Assembly: GCA_043788645.1 (NCBI GenBank)
Contig: JAYVTS010000126.1
Coordinates: 1 to 24,124 of the forward strand
Direction: 5' to 3'
Source of the DNA: CANIZL01 sp043788645
Lineage (GTDB): Bacteria > Verrucomicrobiota > Verrucomicrobiia > Limisphaerales > UBA9464
DNA length: 24,124 nucleotides
Positions 14,704 through 22,143 of this stretch are shown here, one piece after another. The translations under genes were made by a program, and so were the position numbers. The notes beneath the pieces are model-generated. The model was not told the DNA's origin and made no database searches. It saw only the letters and a list, made by a program, of their open reading frames with translations. Position 1 is the stretch's first letter. The number at the start of each line of letters is the position of its first letter.

Positions 14704-15500
14704 TGGATATCTCCGTCGTCGGCCGTGACCCGCACGCAATAGTTCGGGTCGGCAATGGTCTTGATTTGATTGATATAATCCCGGACCGCGAGCGCGTGTT
14801 CCTGGGTGGCACAGAAGACGAGGGTCCTTTCGGTCGCTTTGATCTGCGCCATGAAAAGGTCGATCCGTTTCCGCTCGCGTTCATCAATCACCAGCTTGCG
14901 GTTAAAGTCCTTTTCCTCGTACAGTTTCGCGTGCTCTACCTCGCCCGCTAGCAAGCGGTCGTCCGGCGTGTAGACGTACTCGTCTAGGGTCGTTTGAATT
15001 TGCTTCACTTTGAACGGCGTGAGGAAACCGTCATTGATGCCCTCCTTGAGCGAGTAGCCGCCCCGGTCCTCGAAAGGCACGGCCCCGAAACGGTCGCGCC
15101 AAGCGTTTTCTTCGGCGTAGGTCCGGCCCCAAAGTTCATCCGGCGACGGATATAGCGGTACGGCGCCTTCGAGGCCCGTTTCCATGTCGATCCCATAAAT
15201 GCCCCGTCCGTTGGTGGAATACCCAAACCGTAGGGCTAGCTTCGCCGCGTAGTTCTTCGCCTGCCCGACGCCTTCGGTCAGCGGTTCGTCCCAGGCTTTG
15301 GCTTCGACCACCGCCAACTTCGTGTTGCGATACTCCAACACGTAATCTGCCGTGAGCGCTTTACCCCGTTTCCCGTGACCTTCGATCCGCCCCAGCGTAA
15401 TCGGATACTCTCGCCGAATGCGGCTCCCGTCCACCACGCCCCAACCGGCCGCCTTGAGCGCGGGATCAATGTGCTCGGCTCTGGTTTCGGCTTCGTTCAT
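14580..15500 (-). pseudogene. hsdR: hsdR 5' fragment (nuclease domain; motor core deleted)
   Basis: Start ATG at 15500 overlaps the darG stop by four bases (ATGA). Residues 1-145 are the type I restriction nuclease domain, with the PD-(D/E)xK pattern Asp52 (ADYVLEY) and Glu67-x-Lys69 (VVEAKAW), then AKNYAAKLALRFGYSTNG and DRFGAVPFEDRGG. Intact HsdR then has about 190 residues with Walker A (GTGKT) and DEAx-box. Here it jumps at residue 147-149 (nucleotide about 15057) straight to SLKEGINDGFLTPFKVKQI, in frame. Part of motor domain 2 follows (KDFNRKLVIDERE, TLVFCATQEHALAVRDYINQ, DPNYCVRVTADDG). After residue 263 (nucleotide about 14711) the frame is lost and the tail to residue 306 is nonsense. 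Without a helicase core it cannot translocate or cut DNA in the usual way. Confidence 0.88.
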
Positions 15501-16570
15501 CCCTCAGCGGTGACACCCTGGAGTCGGTCCAAAGCGAGTTCGAGCAGCCGGTCGGTGAAGAGCTGTTCCTTCCGCCGACCGTGCGCTTCTCCTGCCGGCC
15601 AGTTCCGGATTCCGCTTCGGATCCCCGCCAGCGTTGGTTCGGCCCCTTCGCGCTTGAGCAGCCAATCCACGGTCGCCAAAGCTTCCATGCCGAGAGGGGA
15701 TTGAAAACCGTCAATCAATTCGTCGCTCGCCTCGATGGCGGGAAGGAAAGCCCTCGCGGCCGGGCCTCGCAGGTAGAGTTCCAGGTGGCCACGCTTCCGG
15801 TCCTCAAACCAAACGGCGTCGGATGGCCCCGCATCGGCCAGTCGTTTGTCACAGTGGAGATAGCTGCCGTCGAGACCATTCAAAAGATGGGTCAATCGCT
15901 GGGCGTAGGGGCCGTACCGATCCGCGACAAAGCGCAAGTCCAGCGGATTTCCGAGCCCCAACCGTTGGAGAGTCCGCTCTAGGAACCAGGCCAGCTTTTG
16001 CGTTTCCAGCAAGGTGCAATCGATGCCCAGTACGCCGTAGCGTCGGACGGCCTCGGCGATCAGAGCACGGGCGGGAGTAAGAGCTTCGACACCTTGCTTT
16101 TTGGCAACGTTCTGGTATTTGGCCGTTGGCTCGTACACCGTCACTTCCACGCCGGACAGGCTACCCAGGGAGGCCTCAATCATTGGACGAACTATCGACC
16201 AGTCCAGCCCTCCGTTGCCGCAGCCGAGGGGCGGGATGGCGATCGAGCGGATTCCCTTTTCTCGGATCAGCTCTTTGAGGGCCACCAAGCCAGTCCGCAC
16301 CCATTCGATTTTGGCGGGTTGTCGCCAGTCCTGTTTCGTGGGAAAATTGACCAGCCAACGGGGTCCATCCAACTCCACGCCGGCGGTGACAAACATTTTT
16401 CCCACCTGGACTTCACCCGCTTTGCAGGCCGCGGCGTAGGCGGCGAAGTTCTCGGGATACTTCTCCTTGAACATGAGGGCAATCCCTTTGCCCATGACGC
16501 CCACGGTGTTGACCGTGTTGACCACGGCCTCCACCGGTGCGTCGAGGAGATTGCCCTGCGTGAAGTTCAT
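15497..16570 (-). CDS. darG: DarG-like macrodomain antitoxin (DNA ADP-ribosyl glycohydrolase)
   Basis: Antitoxin of the DarTG pair; 357 residues from the ATG at 16570, which lies four bases after the darT stop (an upstream start at 16606 would overlap darT). Residues 1 to about 155 are a macrodomain: GNLLDAPVEAVVNTVNTVGVMG (6-27) binds ADP-ribose and PLGCGNGGLDW (114-124) is the second loop. NFPTKQDWR carries Lys79, which I take to match the catalytic lysine of Thermus DarG. The remainder (about 160-357) matches the DarT-binding half of DarG (RRYGVLGIDCTLLETQKLAWFLERTL, FVADRYGPYAQRLTHLLNGLDGSYL, FEDRKRGHLELY). In the family it removes ADP-ribose from thymidine bases and also holds the toxin. 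It is complete, with no visible damage. The ATGA overlap with hsdR implies translational coupling. Confidence 0.93.
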   Translation of the reverse strand: MNFTQGNLLDAPVEAVVNTVNTVGVMGKGIALMFKEKYPENFAAYAAACKAGEVQVGKMFVTAGVELDGPRWLVNFPTKQDWRQPAKIEWVRTGLVALKELIREKGIRSIAIPPLGCGNGGLDWSIVRPMIEASLGSLSGVEVTVYEPTAKYQNVAKKQGVEALTPARALIAEAVRRYGVLGIDCTLLETQKLAWFLERTLQRLGLGNPLDLRFVADRYGPYAQRLTHLLNGLDGSYLHCDKRLADAGPSDAVWFEDRKRGHLELYLRGPAARAFLPAIEASDELIDGFQSPLGMEALATVDWLLKREGAEPTLAGIRSGIRNWPAGEAHGRRKEQLFTDRLLELALDRLQGVTAEG

Positions 16571-16574
16571 CGGG

Positions 16575-17237
16575 TCAAAAGTACCAATCAGGAACCGATT
16601 TGACATTCATTTTCGCGCCCTCTTTTTCCACTAGGGATTCCAACCGGCCTTTCACGACGCTTCCGTTGCACCCAAGGCCCAGCAGGGCTTCCAGGGGGAC
16701 GCGGCGGTGGACCAGCGCTTCCGCCTGGTAGCGCAATTGCTTCCCGGGGTCGGCCACATCGGTCCTGAAATCCCGGCTTTGCAAGAGTGGCCAGTCCACG
16801 CGCTTCAAATCCTCGATCCCCTGGTAAAACTCGGTGTCGAGGGCGTAGGCGTGCTGATTGGTGAACACGAATGGTAACCCGAGTTGGTGCAAATGGGGGA
16901 TGGACGACACGCAAAATACGAGGTCCTCGTTTTCACGCTGGGGAATGCCACCATGCCCGGTCTTGATGTTGTATAGCATCATCGAGTAGGGGGTGAAATA
17001 GAACGGCACGAAGTCGCTTAAGGTGCCACCTGGCGGAATGGGAACCGTTCGGCGTGACCGTTTCGTGATCAGTTCCGCGCTGCCGATGTTGACATAGCTG
17101 GGATCCTGCTCGGCTGAATTGCGGCAAGGCAATCCACCGTGCGCCAAAATCCACGGCAGGTTCGCCACATGGACGGTGCGGAAAATCAGCGCCTTCTCGG
17201 GATTGATCAACGCCGTCGAATTGTTCTTCGTCGCCAT
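16575..17237 (-). CDS. darT: DarT-like DNA thymidine ADP-ribosyltransferase toxin (DUF4433)
   Basis: 220 residues. The toxin half of DarTG attaches ADP-ribose from NAD+ to thymidine in single-stranded DNA, blocking replication; in some hosts it acts in abortive phage defence. Visible family blocks: FRTVHVANLPWILAHGGL (19-36) with His23; YVNIGSAELITKRSRRTVPIPPGG (48-71), the NAD-binding and ARTT-like region; LSDFVPFYFTPYSMMLYNI (73-91); and RYQAEALVH (169-177), in which Glu173 is the likely catalytic residue. The length is close to the usual 210-220. The ATG at 17237 is three bases after a TGA that ends a duplicated hsdS-like 3' end (17241-17277). All key residues seem intact, so the toxin is probably active and must be held by DarG, encoded four bases downstream. 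By overall pattern it is nearer to DarT2-type enzymes. Confidence 0.93.
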   Translation of the reverse strand: MATKNNSTALINPEKALIFRTVHVANLPWILAHGGLPCRNSAEQDPSYVNIGSAELITKRSRRTVPIPPGGTLSDFVPFYFTPYSMMLYNIKTGHGGIPQRENEDLVFCVSSIPHLHQLGLPFVFTNQHAYALDTEFYQGIEDLKRVDWPLLQSRDFRTDVADPGKQLRYQAEALVHRRVPLEALLGLGCNGSVVKGRLESLVEKEGAKMNVKSVPDWYF

Positions 17238-17240
17238 GGA

Positions 17241-17277
17241 TCAGAGTTCTCCGGCAAAGGCTGGGTGCAGCAGCGGG
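17241..17277 (-). pseudogene. Stub of a second hsdS 3' end
   Basis: On the minus strand this reads LLHPAFAGEL-stop, against LLHQAFTGEL-stop at the true hsdS end (17429-17393). The two 37-bp copies match at 31 positions. The stub's TGA is three bases before the darT ATG. It looks like the end of an earlier or extra hsdS copy rather than a recent duplication, since the copies have diverged. Confidence 0.75.
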
Positions 17278-17284
17278 CGGGTTT

Positions 17285-17368
17285 CACGCGGAGACGCGGA
17301 GGCGCGGAGGGGAAAGATTCGGGAAAGGCCTTGTTTTTCTCTCTCCGCGTACTCCGCGGCTCCGCGTG
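17285..17368. repeat. Palindromic repeat element of nCGCGGAG units
   Basis: Left arm 17285-17309 is CACGCGGAG followed by two more CGCGGAG-type units. The right arm, 17341-17368, read on the other strand, is CACGCGGAG-CCGCGGAG-TACGCGGAG. The arms can form a long stem around an A/G-rich, then T-rich centre. Units like this recur in many environmental genomes as dispersed intergenic repeats of unknown function. It sits exactly between hsdS and the hsdS stub. Confidence 0.8.
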
Positions 17369-17392
17369 AGATTCTCCGGGCTTTCTTGTTCA

Positions 17393-18592
17393 TCAGAGTT
17401 CTCCGGTGAAGGCTTGGTGCAGCAGTGACTTCTTTAGTTCCGCCAGCGCGGCGAGCTTTTGCTGGTAGAGGCTTTCAAGTTTTTGGGTTTCGGTCGACAA
17501 TGCATCCAAGTGCGAGACGACCCGTGACTGCTCGTCGAGTTTCGGGGCGGCGACAGGGAGCAGACGTAAATCCTCAATGTTAATGCCGATATAGGCGGCG
17601 CCTTTCTTTACGCCAGCAAGCCACTCCTGGCTGACTCCAGAGCCAATCAGATAAGACAGGAACGAAGGGTTGATGCGTCCGTGATCGATAGGAACGACGG
17701 CAACCTCCCGAGAAACATTCCAACCGGCCATCACCGGCTTGACTACGGCGACACCACCGAGAGTTCCGCGCACGTTCACCAACACTTCTCCACCCTTCAG
17801 GATGGTGCGTGAATACTCCGCCGAGAGTGACGTAGCGATTCGCTTCATGCCTTCGATATCGATTTGCAACCACCGGACATTGCTCGTGCGAAGGCAAGGC
17901 ACGCCGTTTGGGGTTTCATCCCCGAGTTTGATGACGCCGTAGGTGATGACTCGCGAAGCGTCACACAATTCCGCGAGCGGCTTCACCACCCACCCTTTGC
18001 CTCGCTTGGTAAAGATGGATTGGAGGTAGCTTTCAAATAGTGCACGGGCGTTTTGGAGGTTCTTTTCGGCGTTGGCTTGGGCGTTGGCGAGGCCGGCAAA
18101 CGCTTCGTCCAGCACGCCCACGATACGCCGCTGTTCGGCCAGCGGGGGGACGGGAATGGGAACTTCTTTGAGTTTTCCACCCGACAACTCTCGGAAGGTC
18201 GCGCCAGTTCCCAGCGAGTCGAGCAATTCAACAACACTGGTGAGGTAGTAGTACAGAAACTTGTGTTCAAGCTGCTTGCCCGGAATCAAACCCTTGCATC
18301 CCTGATTCGTGGACATCGATTCGGTGTTGATGACCAAGTGCCCGATGGGAGCACGCGAGGAGAGAATCACGGAATGAGGCGGCAGCATCCGGGCCGAGCT
18401 ATCGCGCAAACCCAAATCCGAAACCTTGCGGTTGGTGTCATCCACGTAGGGGCTGAGCCGCTTGCCCATTTCCGCAGGCGTAATCCACAGGTGCTTTCCG
18501 CCCCAGTATTCGAGAACGCCAGTCTTGGGAGTGCCGCCGTTCACGACATCGCAAACCTCGCCGATAGTGTTCATTTCCCACCCCCTCTTCAT
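17393..18592 (-). CDS. hsdS: Type I restriction-modification specificity subunit HsdS
   Basis: 399 residues that define the two halves of the DNA target of the methyltransferase. The start ATG overlaps the hsdM stop by four bases (ATGA), implying coupling. Target-recognition domain 1 is about residues 1-145 (IGEVCDVVNGGTPKTG...YWGGKHLWITPAEMG), ending in IPIPVPPLAEQRRIVGVLDEAFAGL, the first conserved helix (about 145-195). Domain 2 spans about 200-345 (WVVKPLAELCD...GVPCLRTSNVRW), then LPVAAPKLDEQSRVVSHLDAL and the second helix to LAELKKSLLHQAFTGEL. Both domains and both spacers are full length, so recognition should be intact. The target sequence cannot be read from the protein. A second, diverged copy of the last 37 bp lies 115 bp downstream. 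Confidence 0.95.
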   Translation of the reverse strand: MKRGWEMNTIGEVCDVVNGGTPKTGVLEYWGGKHLWITPAEMGKRLSPYVDDTNRKVSDLGLRDSSARMLPPHSVILSSRAPIGHLVINTESMSTNQGCKGLIPGKQLEHKFLYYYLTSVVELLDSLGTGATFRELSGGKLKEVPIPVPPLAEQRRIVGVLDEAFAGLANAQANAEKNLQNARALFESYLQSIFTKRGKGWVVKPLAELCDASRVITYGVIKLGDETPNGVPCLRTSNVRWLQIDIEGMKRIATSLSAEYSRTILKGGEVLVNVRGTLGGVAVVKPVMAGWNVSREVAVVPIDHGRINPSFLSYLIGSGVSQEWLAGVKKGAAYIGINIEDLRLLPVAAPKLDEQSRVVSHLDALSTETQKLESLYQQKLAALAELKKSLLHQAFTGEL

Positions 18593-20049
18593 GCGAGTAG
18601 CCCTTTGATAGTTTCCAGCACTTCTGCGCTTTCCGCGTCCAGCGCGGCGATTTCTTCCATGATGTTCTTCGGGCTGCGATGCGTCACTTCCTCACCGCCG
18701 TTCGGGTTCTTTACCGAGAGATCGAAGGTCGCCGGGTCGATCGTCTTGGCATCCACACTCCAGCTCTTGGGCGAGTCGGCAAAGGTCTTTTGCAGCTTCA
18801 CGAACTCCGCGAGGTCGTCGTCATTGAGCGGATTGGTCTTGCCCAAATTGCGACCGGGATCCAGCTGGTAGAACCACACCCGCCGCGTAGGGGCACCTTT
18901 CTCGAAGAAGAGCACCACGGTCTTTACACCCGCACCCTGAAACGTGCCGCCGGGACAGTCGAGCACCGTGTGGAGGTTGCAGCTTTCCAACCGCAATTTC
19001 CTCAGATTCACCGAGGCGTTGTCGGTGTTGGAAAGGAACGTATTCTTGATGACCACGCCGCCGCGCCCGCCCGCCTTGATGATTTTGATGAAGTGTTGGA
19101 GAATCAGGAACGCGGTCTCGCCGGTGCGGATGGGGAAGTTCTGCTCCACCTCGGGGCGTTCCTTGCCTCCGAAGGGAGGATTGGCCAGCACCACGTGGTA
19201 GCGGTCCTTTTCCTGAATGTCCGCGAGATTCTCGGTCAGCGTGTTAGTGTGGATGATGTTCGGCGCTTCGATCCCGTGCAGGATCATGTTCATGACGCCG
19301 ATGACGTAGGCGAGGGACTTCTTTTCCTTGCCGTAGAAGGTGCGTTCCTGAAGGGCGCGGTCCTGCGCGGTGGTGCGCTTGGGGTGCGTCTGCCGGAGGT
19401 AGTCGAAGGCTTCGCAGAGGAAGCCCATCGAGCCGCCGGCACCGTCATAAATGCGTTCGCCCAGCTGCGGCGCGACGACCTGGATGATCGCGCGCTCCAG
19501 CGGGCGCGGGTTGTAATACTCTCCGCCGTTGCGCCCGGCGTTGCCCATGTTCTTGATCTTGGCTTCGTAAAGGTGGGAGAGTTCGTGCTTCTCGACCTGC
19601 GAGCCGAAGCGGAGTTCGTCGATGTGGTCGATGATCTCGCGCAAGTTGTAGCCGCTCTGGATGCGGTTCTTTATTTCGCCGAAGATTTCGCCGATTTTGT
19701 ATTCGATCGTGTCCGGCCCGGTGGCGCGCTGCTTGAAGCCCGTCAAATAGGGGAAGAGCTTGGCGTTGACGAACTGGGTGAGGTCGTCGCCGGAGAGGGC
19801 GGAGTTGTGGTCGATCTTGCCGTCCTTGCCTTTGGGCGCCGCCCAGCTTTCCCAGCGATACTGCCTTTCGAGGATGAAGCCGTATTTTTTCCCTTCCAGC
19901 TGCGCCTCCATGGCTTTGTCGTGCTCCAACGCGTCGAGGTATTTCAGGAACAGGAGCCAGGAACTTTGCTCGGTGTAATCCAGATCACTGGTGCAGCCGG
20001 CGTCCTTCCAGAGGACGTCGTCGATGTTTTTGAAGGTTTGTTCGAACAT
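18589..20049 (-). CDS. hsdM: Type I restriction-modification DNA methyltransferase HsdM
   Basis: 486-residue N6-adenine methyltransferase that forms the M2S modification complex with HsdS. The N-terminal HsdM domain covers about 1-150 (LDYTEQSSWLLFLKYLDALEHDKA, YKIGEIFGEIKNRIQSGYNLREIIDHID). The conserved GEYYNPRPL (176-184) precedes SAM-binding motif I, YDGAGGSMGFL (201-211). Motif IV, the adenine pocket, is NPPFG (290-294). FPIRTGETAFLILQHFIKIIKAGGRGGVVIKNTFLS and LHTVLDCPGGTFQGAGVKTVVLFFEKG are further family blocks. All catalytic residues are present. First gene of the operon; upstream is a 355-bp gap holding an inverted-repeat element. Long antisense open frames here are shadows. Confidence 0.97.
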   Translation of the reverse strand: MFEQTFKNIDDVLWKDAGCTSDLDYTEQSSWLLFLKYLDALEHDKAMEAQLEGKKYGFILERQYRWESWAAPKGKDGKIDHNSALSGDDLTQFVNAKLFPYLTGFKQRATGPDTIEYKIGEIFGEIKNRIQSGYNLREIIDHIDELRFGSQVEKHELSHLYEAKIKNMGNAGRNGGEYYNPRPLERAIIQVVAPQLGERIYDGAGGSMGFLCEAFDYLRQTHPKRTTAQDRALQERTFYGKEKKSLAYVIGVMNMILHGIEAPNIIHTNTLTENLADIQEKDRYHVVLANPPFGGKERPEVEQNFPIRTGETAFLILQHFIKIIKAGGRGGVVIKNTFLSNTDNASVNLRKLRLESCNLHTVLDCPGGTFQGAGVKTVVLFFEKGAPTRRVWFYQLDPGRNLGKTNPLNDDDLAEFVKLQKTFADSPKSWSVDAKTIDPATFDLSVKNPNGGEEVTHRSPKNIMEEIAALDAESAEVLETIKGLLA

Positions 20050-20404
20050 GCGTTGGTCGGTGTCTTTAGCGGTGGAGTGGTCCCAATCGTTGGTGGAACG
20101 GAATCGCCTTTAGGTAACAGGTTGCCAATGCGCCGCCAACCAGAGTTGCCCGTTCCGATGCCACGCGTCACTCCGGGAAGGGTCGTGCGGAGTGAGGGGC
20201 GAATTCGGTCGGTCGGGCGGTAAATATGAATCCACCGAGGTTCTGCACTACGGAGATGCTGCAATGACAACTGGAGCCTAATACTTGGCGGCAAGGCCGG
20301 TCGGGGCGACCACATTTACCCGAGGCGACCCAGTTCGCCCCAGTCGCAGGCGTGAGCCGAGTGTCCCAAGCCTTGCGGTTAGCGGTCAAGTCTGATCGCG
20401 AGAC
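20050..20404. other. Intergenic region upstream of hsdM
   Basis: 355 bp with no convincing gene. It must hold the promoter of the hsdM operon. It contains a hairpin CACTCCG (20169-20175)/CGGAGTG (20188-20194) and the 146-bp inverted-repeat element at 20196-20341. No clear -35/-10 pair was recognised. Confidence 0.6.
20196..20341. mobile_element. MITE-like element with about 32-bp terminal inverted repeats
   Basis: Left end 20196-20228 reads GGGGCGAATTCGGTCG then GTCGGGCGGTAAATATG. The right end (20341 back to 20311, minus strand) reads GGGGCGAACTGGGTCG then CCTCGGGTAAATGTG. The arms are imperfect inverted repeats differing at only a few positions and a 2-base gap. The 82-bp centre has a further hairpin, GGTCG-GGG-CGACC (20299-20311), and no open frame. 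No exact target duplication is visible. It resembles a small non-autonomous transposable element but could also be a regulatory RNA structure. Confidence 0.5.
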
Positions 20405-21028
20405 TTACGGTTTCGACGGAGTTCCTCCCGTCAACTTCGCAAACACCGCGGCGCCCTGCGCTCCAAAATGTTCCTCGCAGAGCGAGAAAAGTTGGCGCTC
20501 GAACTGTTTCGATGATTCAGCCTCATCGTCAGGGGTTGCCACAGAACGGCGTTTTGCCTCTATCAGGGTCTTCACAAAATCGAGTTCGGCGTCGGCGAAT
20601 CGATCCACCGCCTGAAGGTTGAGTCCGAGATCAATGGTCCGGAGCTTCTGTAGTGTCTCCGACCGCAATCCCGAAAGTCCGCGCTCCATTTCTTCCGCCT
20701 CCGCCTGCGCCTTCTCGGCCATGCCTTTGGCCACGGCCTCTTGCACCGTCTTTATCGGACAGCCCGCAGCGCGCAACTGATCATTCATCCTGACAAAATC
20801 CCCCAACGCGACCGCCTCCCACGCCTCCCGAATCGGATCCGTCGAGAGGGCTTTGTGGATGCTTCCGGCGGAAGTTTCCGCCAGGTGAGCCTTTGATGGA
20901 TCCAGCGATTCGTTGGATCCGGGCGAAGAAATCGAAGTGGTGGATCCTTGCCACCAAAACCAGAGGTTCACGGCAACGCTCAGCCCGAGAAGCCACCCCC
21001 TGATCCGTGAATGTGCGGGTGATTTCAT
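20405..21028 (-). CDS. Membrane-anchored hypothetical protein with LRAxGCP motif
   Basis: 207 residues. Residues 11-26 (GWLLGLSVAVNLWFWW) form one N-terminal membrane anchor, so the body is probably periplasmic. A 25-residue spacer rich in Ser leads to EAWEAVALGDFVRMNDQLRAAGCPIKTVQEAV (about 68-99). Residues 96-150 are charged and Ala/Glu/Leu-rich, likely coiled coil. The motif D-F/L-V-x(3-4)-D-x-LRA-x-GCP also occurs in the protein encoded just upstream, so the two are paralogous in that segment. The ATG overlaps the upstream stop by four bases, implying one transcript and coupled translation. I recognise this as a recurring hypothetical family in Verrucomicrobiota but know no function. Confidence 0.78.
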   Translation of the reverse strand: MKSPAHSRIRGWLLGLSVAVNLWFWWQGSTTSISSPGSNESLDPSKAHLAETSAGSIHKALSTDPIREAWEAVALGDFVRMNDQLRAAGCPIKTVQEAVAKGMAEKAQAEAEEMERGLSGLRSETLQKLRTIDLGLNLQAVDRFADAELDFVKTLIEAKRRSVATPDDEAESSKQFERQLFSLCEEHFGAQGAAVFAKLTGGTPSKP

Positions 21029-22056
21029 GGCCGGGGTGAATATCCTGATCGCAGATTAATGAGCCAGCTGTTGACATTTTTTAGGTAGTCCATTCCGTTT
21101 TCTCCCACCAATTGGCGTATCTCATTCTCCGCGCGGACACCCAGTTTTTGAAGCGCGAGCTTGCGTTCTTCCTCGGACAAGGCCTTGTTTTTCTGGAGTT
21201 CAGCCGCTTGCAATTCTGCATCGGCCTTAATCTGCACGGCGCGATCCGGAGTCTCCGGCGACAGTTGATACCGTTCGGTCGCGTCCATCGCCCGGGTCCA
21301 CAGAATATCGGATTTCCTTTCAAATTCGGCCACACGCCCGGGCGTCCAGGCTTGCCGGACCGCCTCATTGATGGATACCCGACTCAGCAGCGGCTCCAAC
21401 GCAACCAGTTCCTCGCGTGACGGGCTCAGGTGTTTGAGGTATAAACTGTGGCCTTGCAATGTCGGGGAATTACGCAGACGAAACTCGCTGAGTTCTTCTA
21501 GGGACAGAATCGTGGACAAACGCCGACACTGCTCTTCGAAAGCATCCTGTCCCTCGGTTTCGCCTCGCGAATCCGTTTCGGCCGGGACCTGGTTTTCATA
21601 CCAGGTCGCCACCGCTTGGCGTTTGTCTTCCGGTAACCATGCTAACGTTGCGATTTTGGGGTCGACCTGAACCTGAATCAGCGCTTCCCACACCTGGGCC
21701 TTCCACGGAACACCGAGAATCCGGCGTGATTCCGCGTCCCGTTCGCTCGCAACAGCCTTCAACTGCGCGAGCTGGTCCCGAGTGGGCCGGGCGGGCAGGT
21801 CGCGTTGCCAATACTCCGGTCGGCGGCGCGGCCCCAGAATTGCTCGTTCCTTTATCGCAGCCATGCCTTGCAACCGCGATCCTACCAAATCCCGCACCAG
21901 CGATTCTGGACAACCGCTGGCCCGCAGGTGATCGCGAAATTCGACCAAATCGGTTGATTCCAATTCCGACCACCACAGTCCCCGGGCGGTCCGTCGCGGA
22001 TCTGGAGTGTTTTCTAGTTCTTTGAAGTCACCATTGTTCGACCCTTGTTTGATCAC
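21025..22056 (-). CDS. Hypothetical protein with LRAxGCP motif and long helical body
   Basis: 343 residues if the GTG at 22056 is the start; the frame is open only 12 codons further up to a TGA, and no ATG precedes the motif. The motif WWSELESTDLVEFRDHLRASGCP lies at 28-50, followed by LVRDLVGSRL. The rest is helix-rich and charged (LPEDKRQAVATWYENQ, ILSLEELSEFRLRNSP, LQKNKALSEEERKLALQKLG), with no known catalytic site. Relatives usually begin with a membrane segment before this motif; here it is missing, so the 5' end may have been truncated, as a diverged repeat lies just upstream. It is the first gene of a two-gene unit with the paralogous gene at 20405-21028. Confidence 0.75.
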   Translation of the reverse strand: MIKQGSNNGDFKELENTPDPRRTARGLWWSELESTDLVEFRDHLRASGCPESLVRDLVGSRLQGMAAIKERAILGPRRRPEYWQRDLPARPTRDQLAQLKAVASERDAESRRILGVPWKAQVWEALIQVQVDPKIATLAWLPEDKRQAVATWYENQVPAETDSRGETEGQDAFEEQCRRLSTILSLEELSEFRLRNSPTLQGHSLYLKHLSPSREELVALEPLLSRVSINEAVRQAWTPGRVAEFERKSDILWTRAMDATERYQLSPETPDRAVQIKADAELQAAELQKNKALSEEERKLALQKLGVRAENEIRQLVGENGMDYLKNVNSWLINLRSGYSPRP

Positions 22057-22061
22057 AGAAT

Positions 22062-22115
22062 TTCTTTCGCGTTCCTTGCTGATCCGAGTTCATCTGCGTT
22101 CATTCGCGGTTCTCT
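22062..22115. repeat. Decayed GCGTTCATTCGCGG-type dispersed repeat
   Basis: The plus strand reads TTTCGCGTTCCTTGCTGATC then TCATCTGCGTTCATTCGCGGTT. The motif TCGCGTT/TGCGTTCATTCGCGGTT is a common dispersed intergenic repeat in environmental bacteria and is here degenerate. It lies between the rRNA methyltransferase stop and the hypothetical gene start, and may mark where the latter lost its 5' end. Confidence 0.45.
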
Positions 22116-22143
22116 TCGAATACCGGTAGATTTGGGTGACTCT

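Noticed and set aside
15998..16603. 201-codon plus-strand open frame
   Set aside because: Antisense shadow of darG; no domain, and composition typical of a reverse frame.
17285..17368. Possible CRISPR array
   Set aside because: The units are 8-9 bp and arranged as an inverted repeat without spacers.
18053..18871. 272-codon plus-strand open frame
   Set aside because: Antisense to hsdS and hsdM, spanning their junction; not protein-like.
18679..20223. 514-codon plus-strand open frame
   Set aside because: Exact antisense shadow of hsdM; Val/Glu/Arg/Asp-biased with no recognisable domain.
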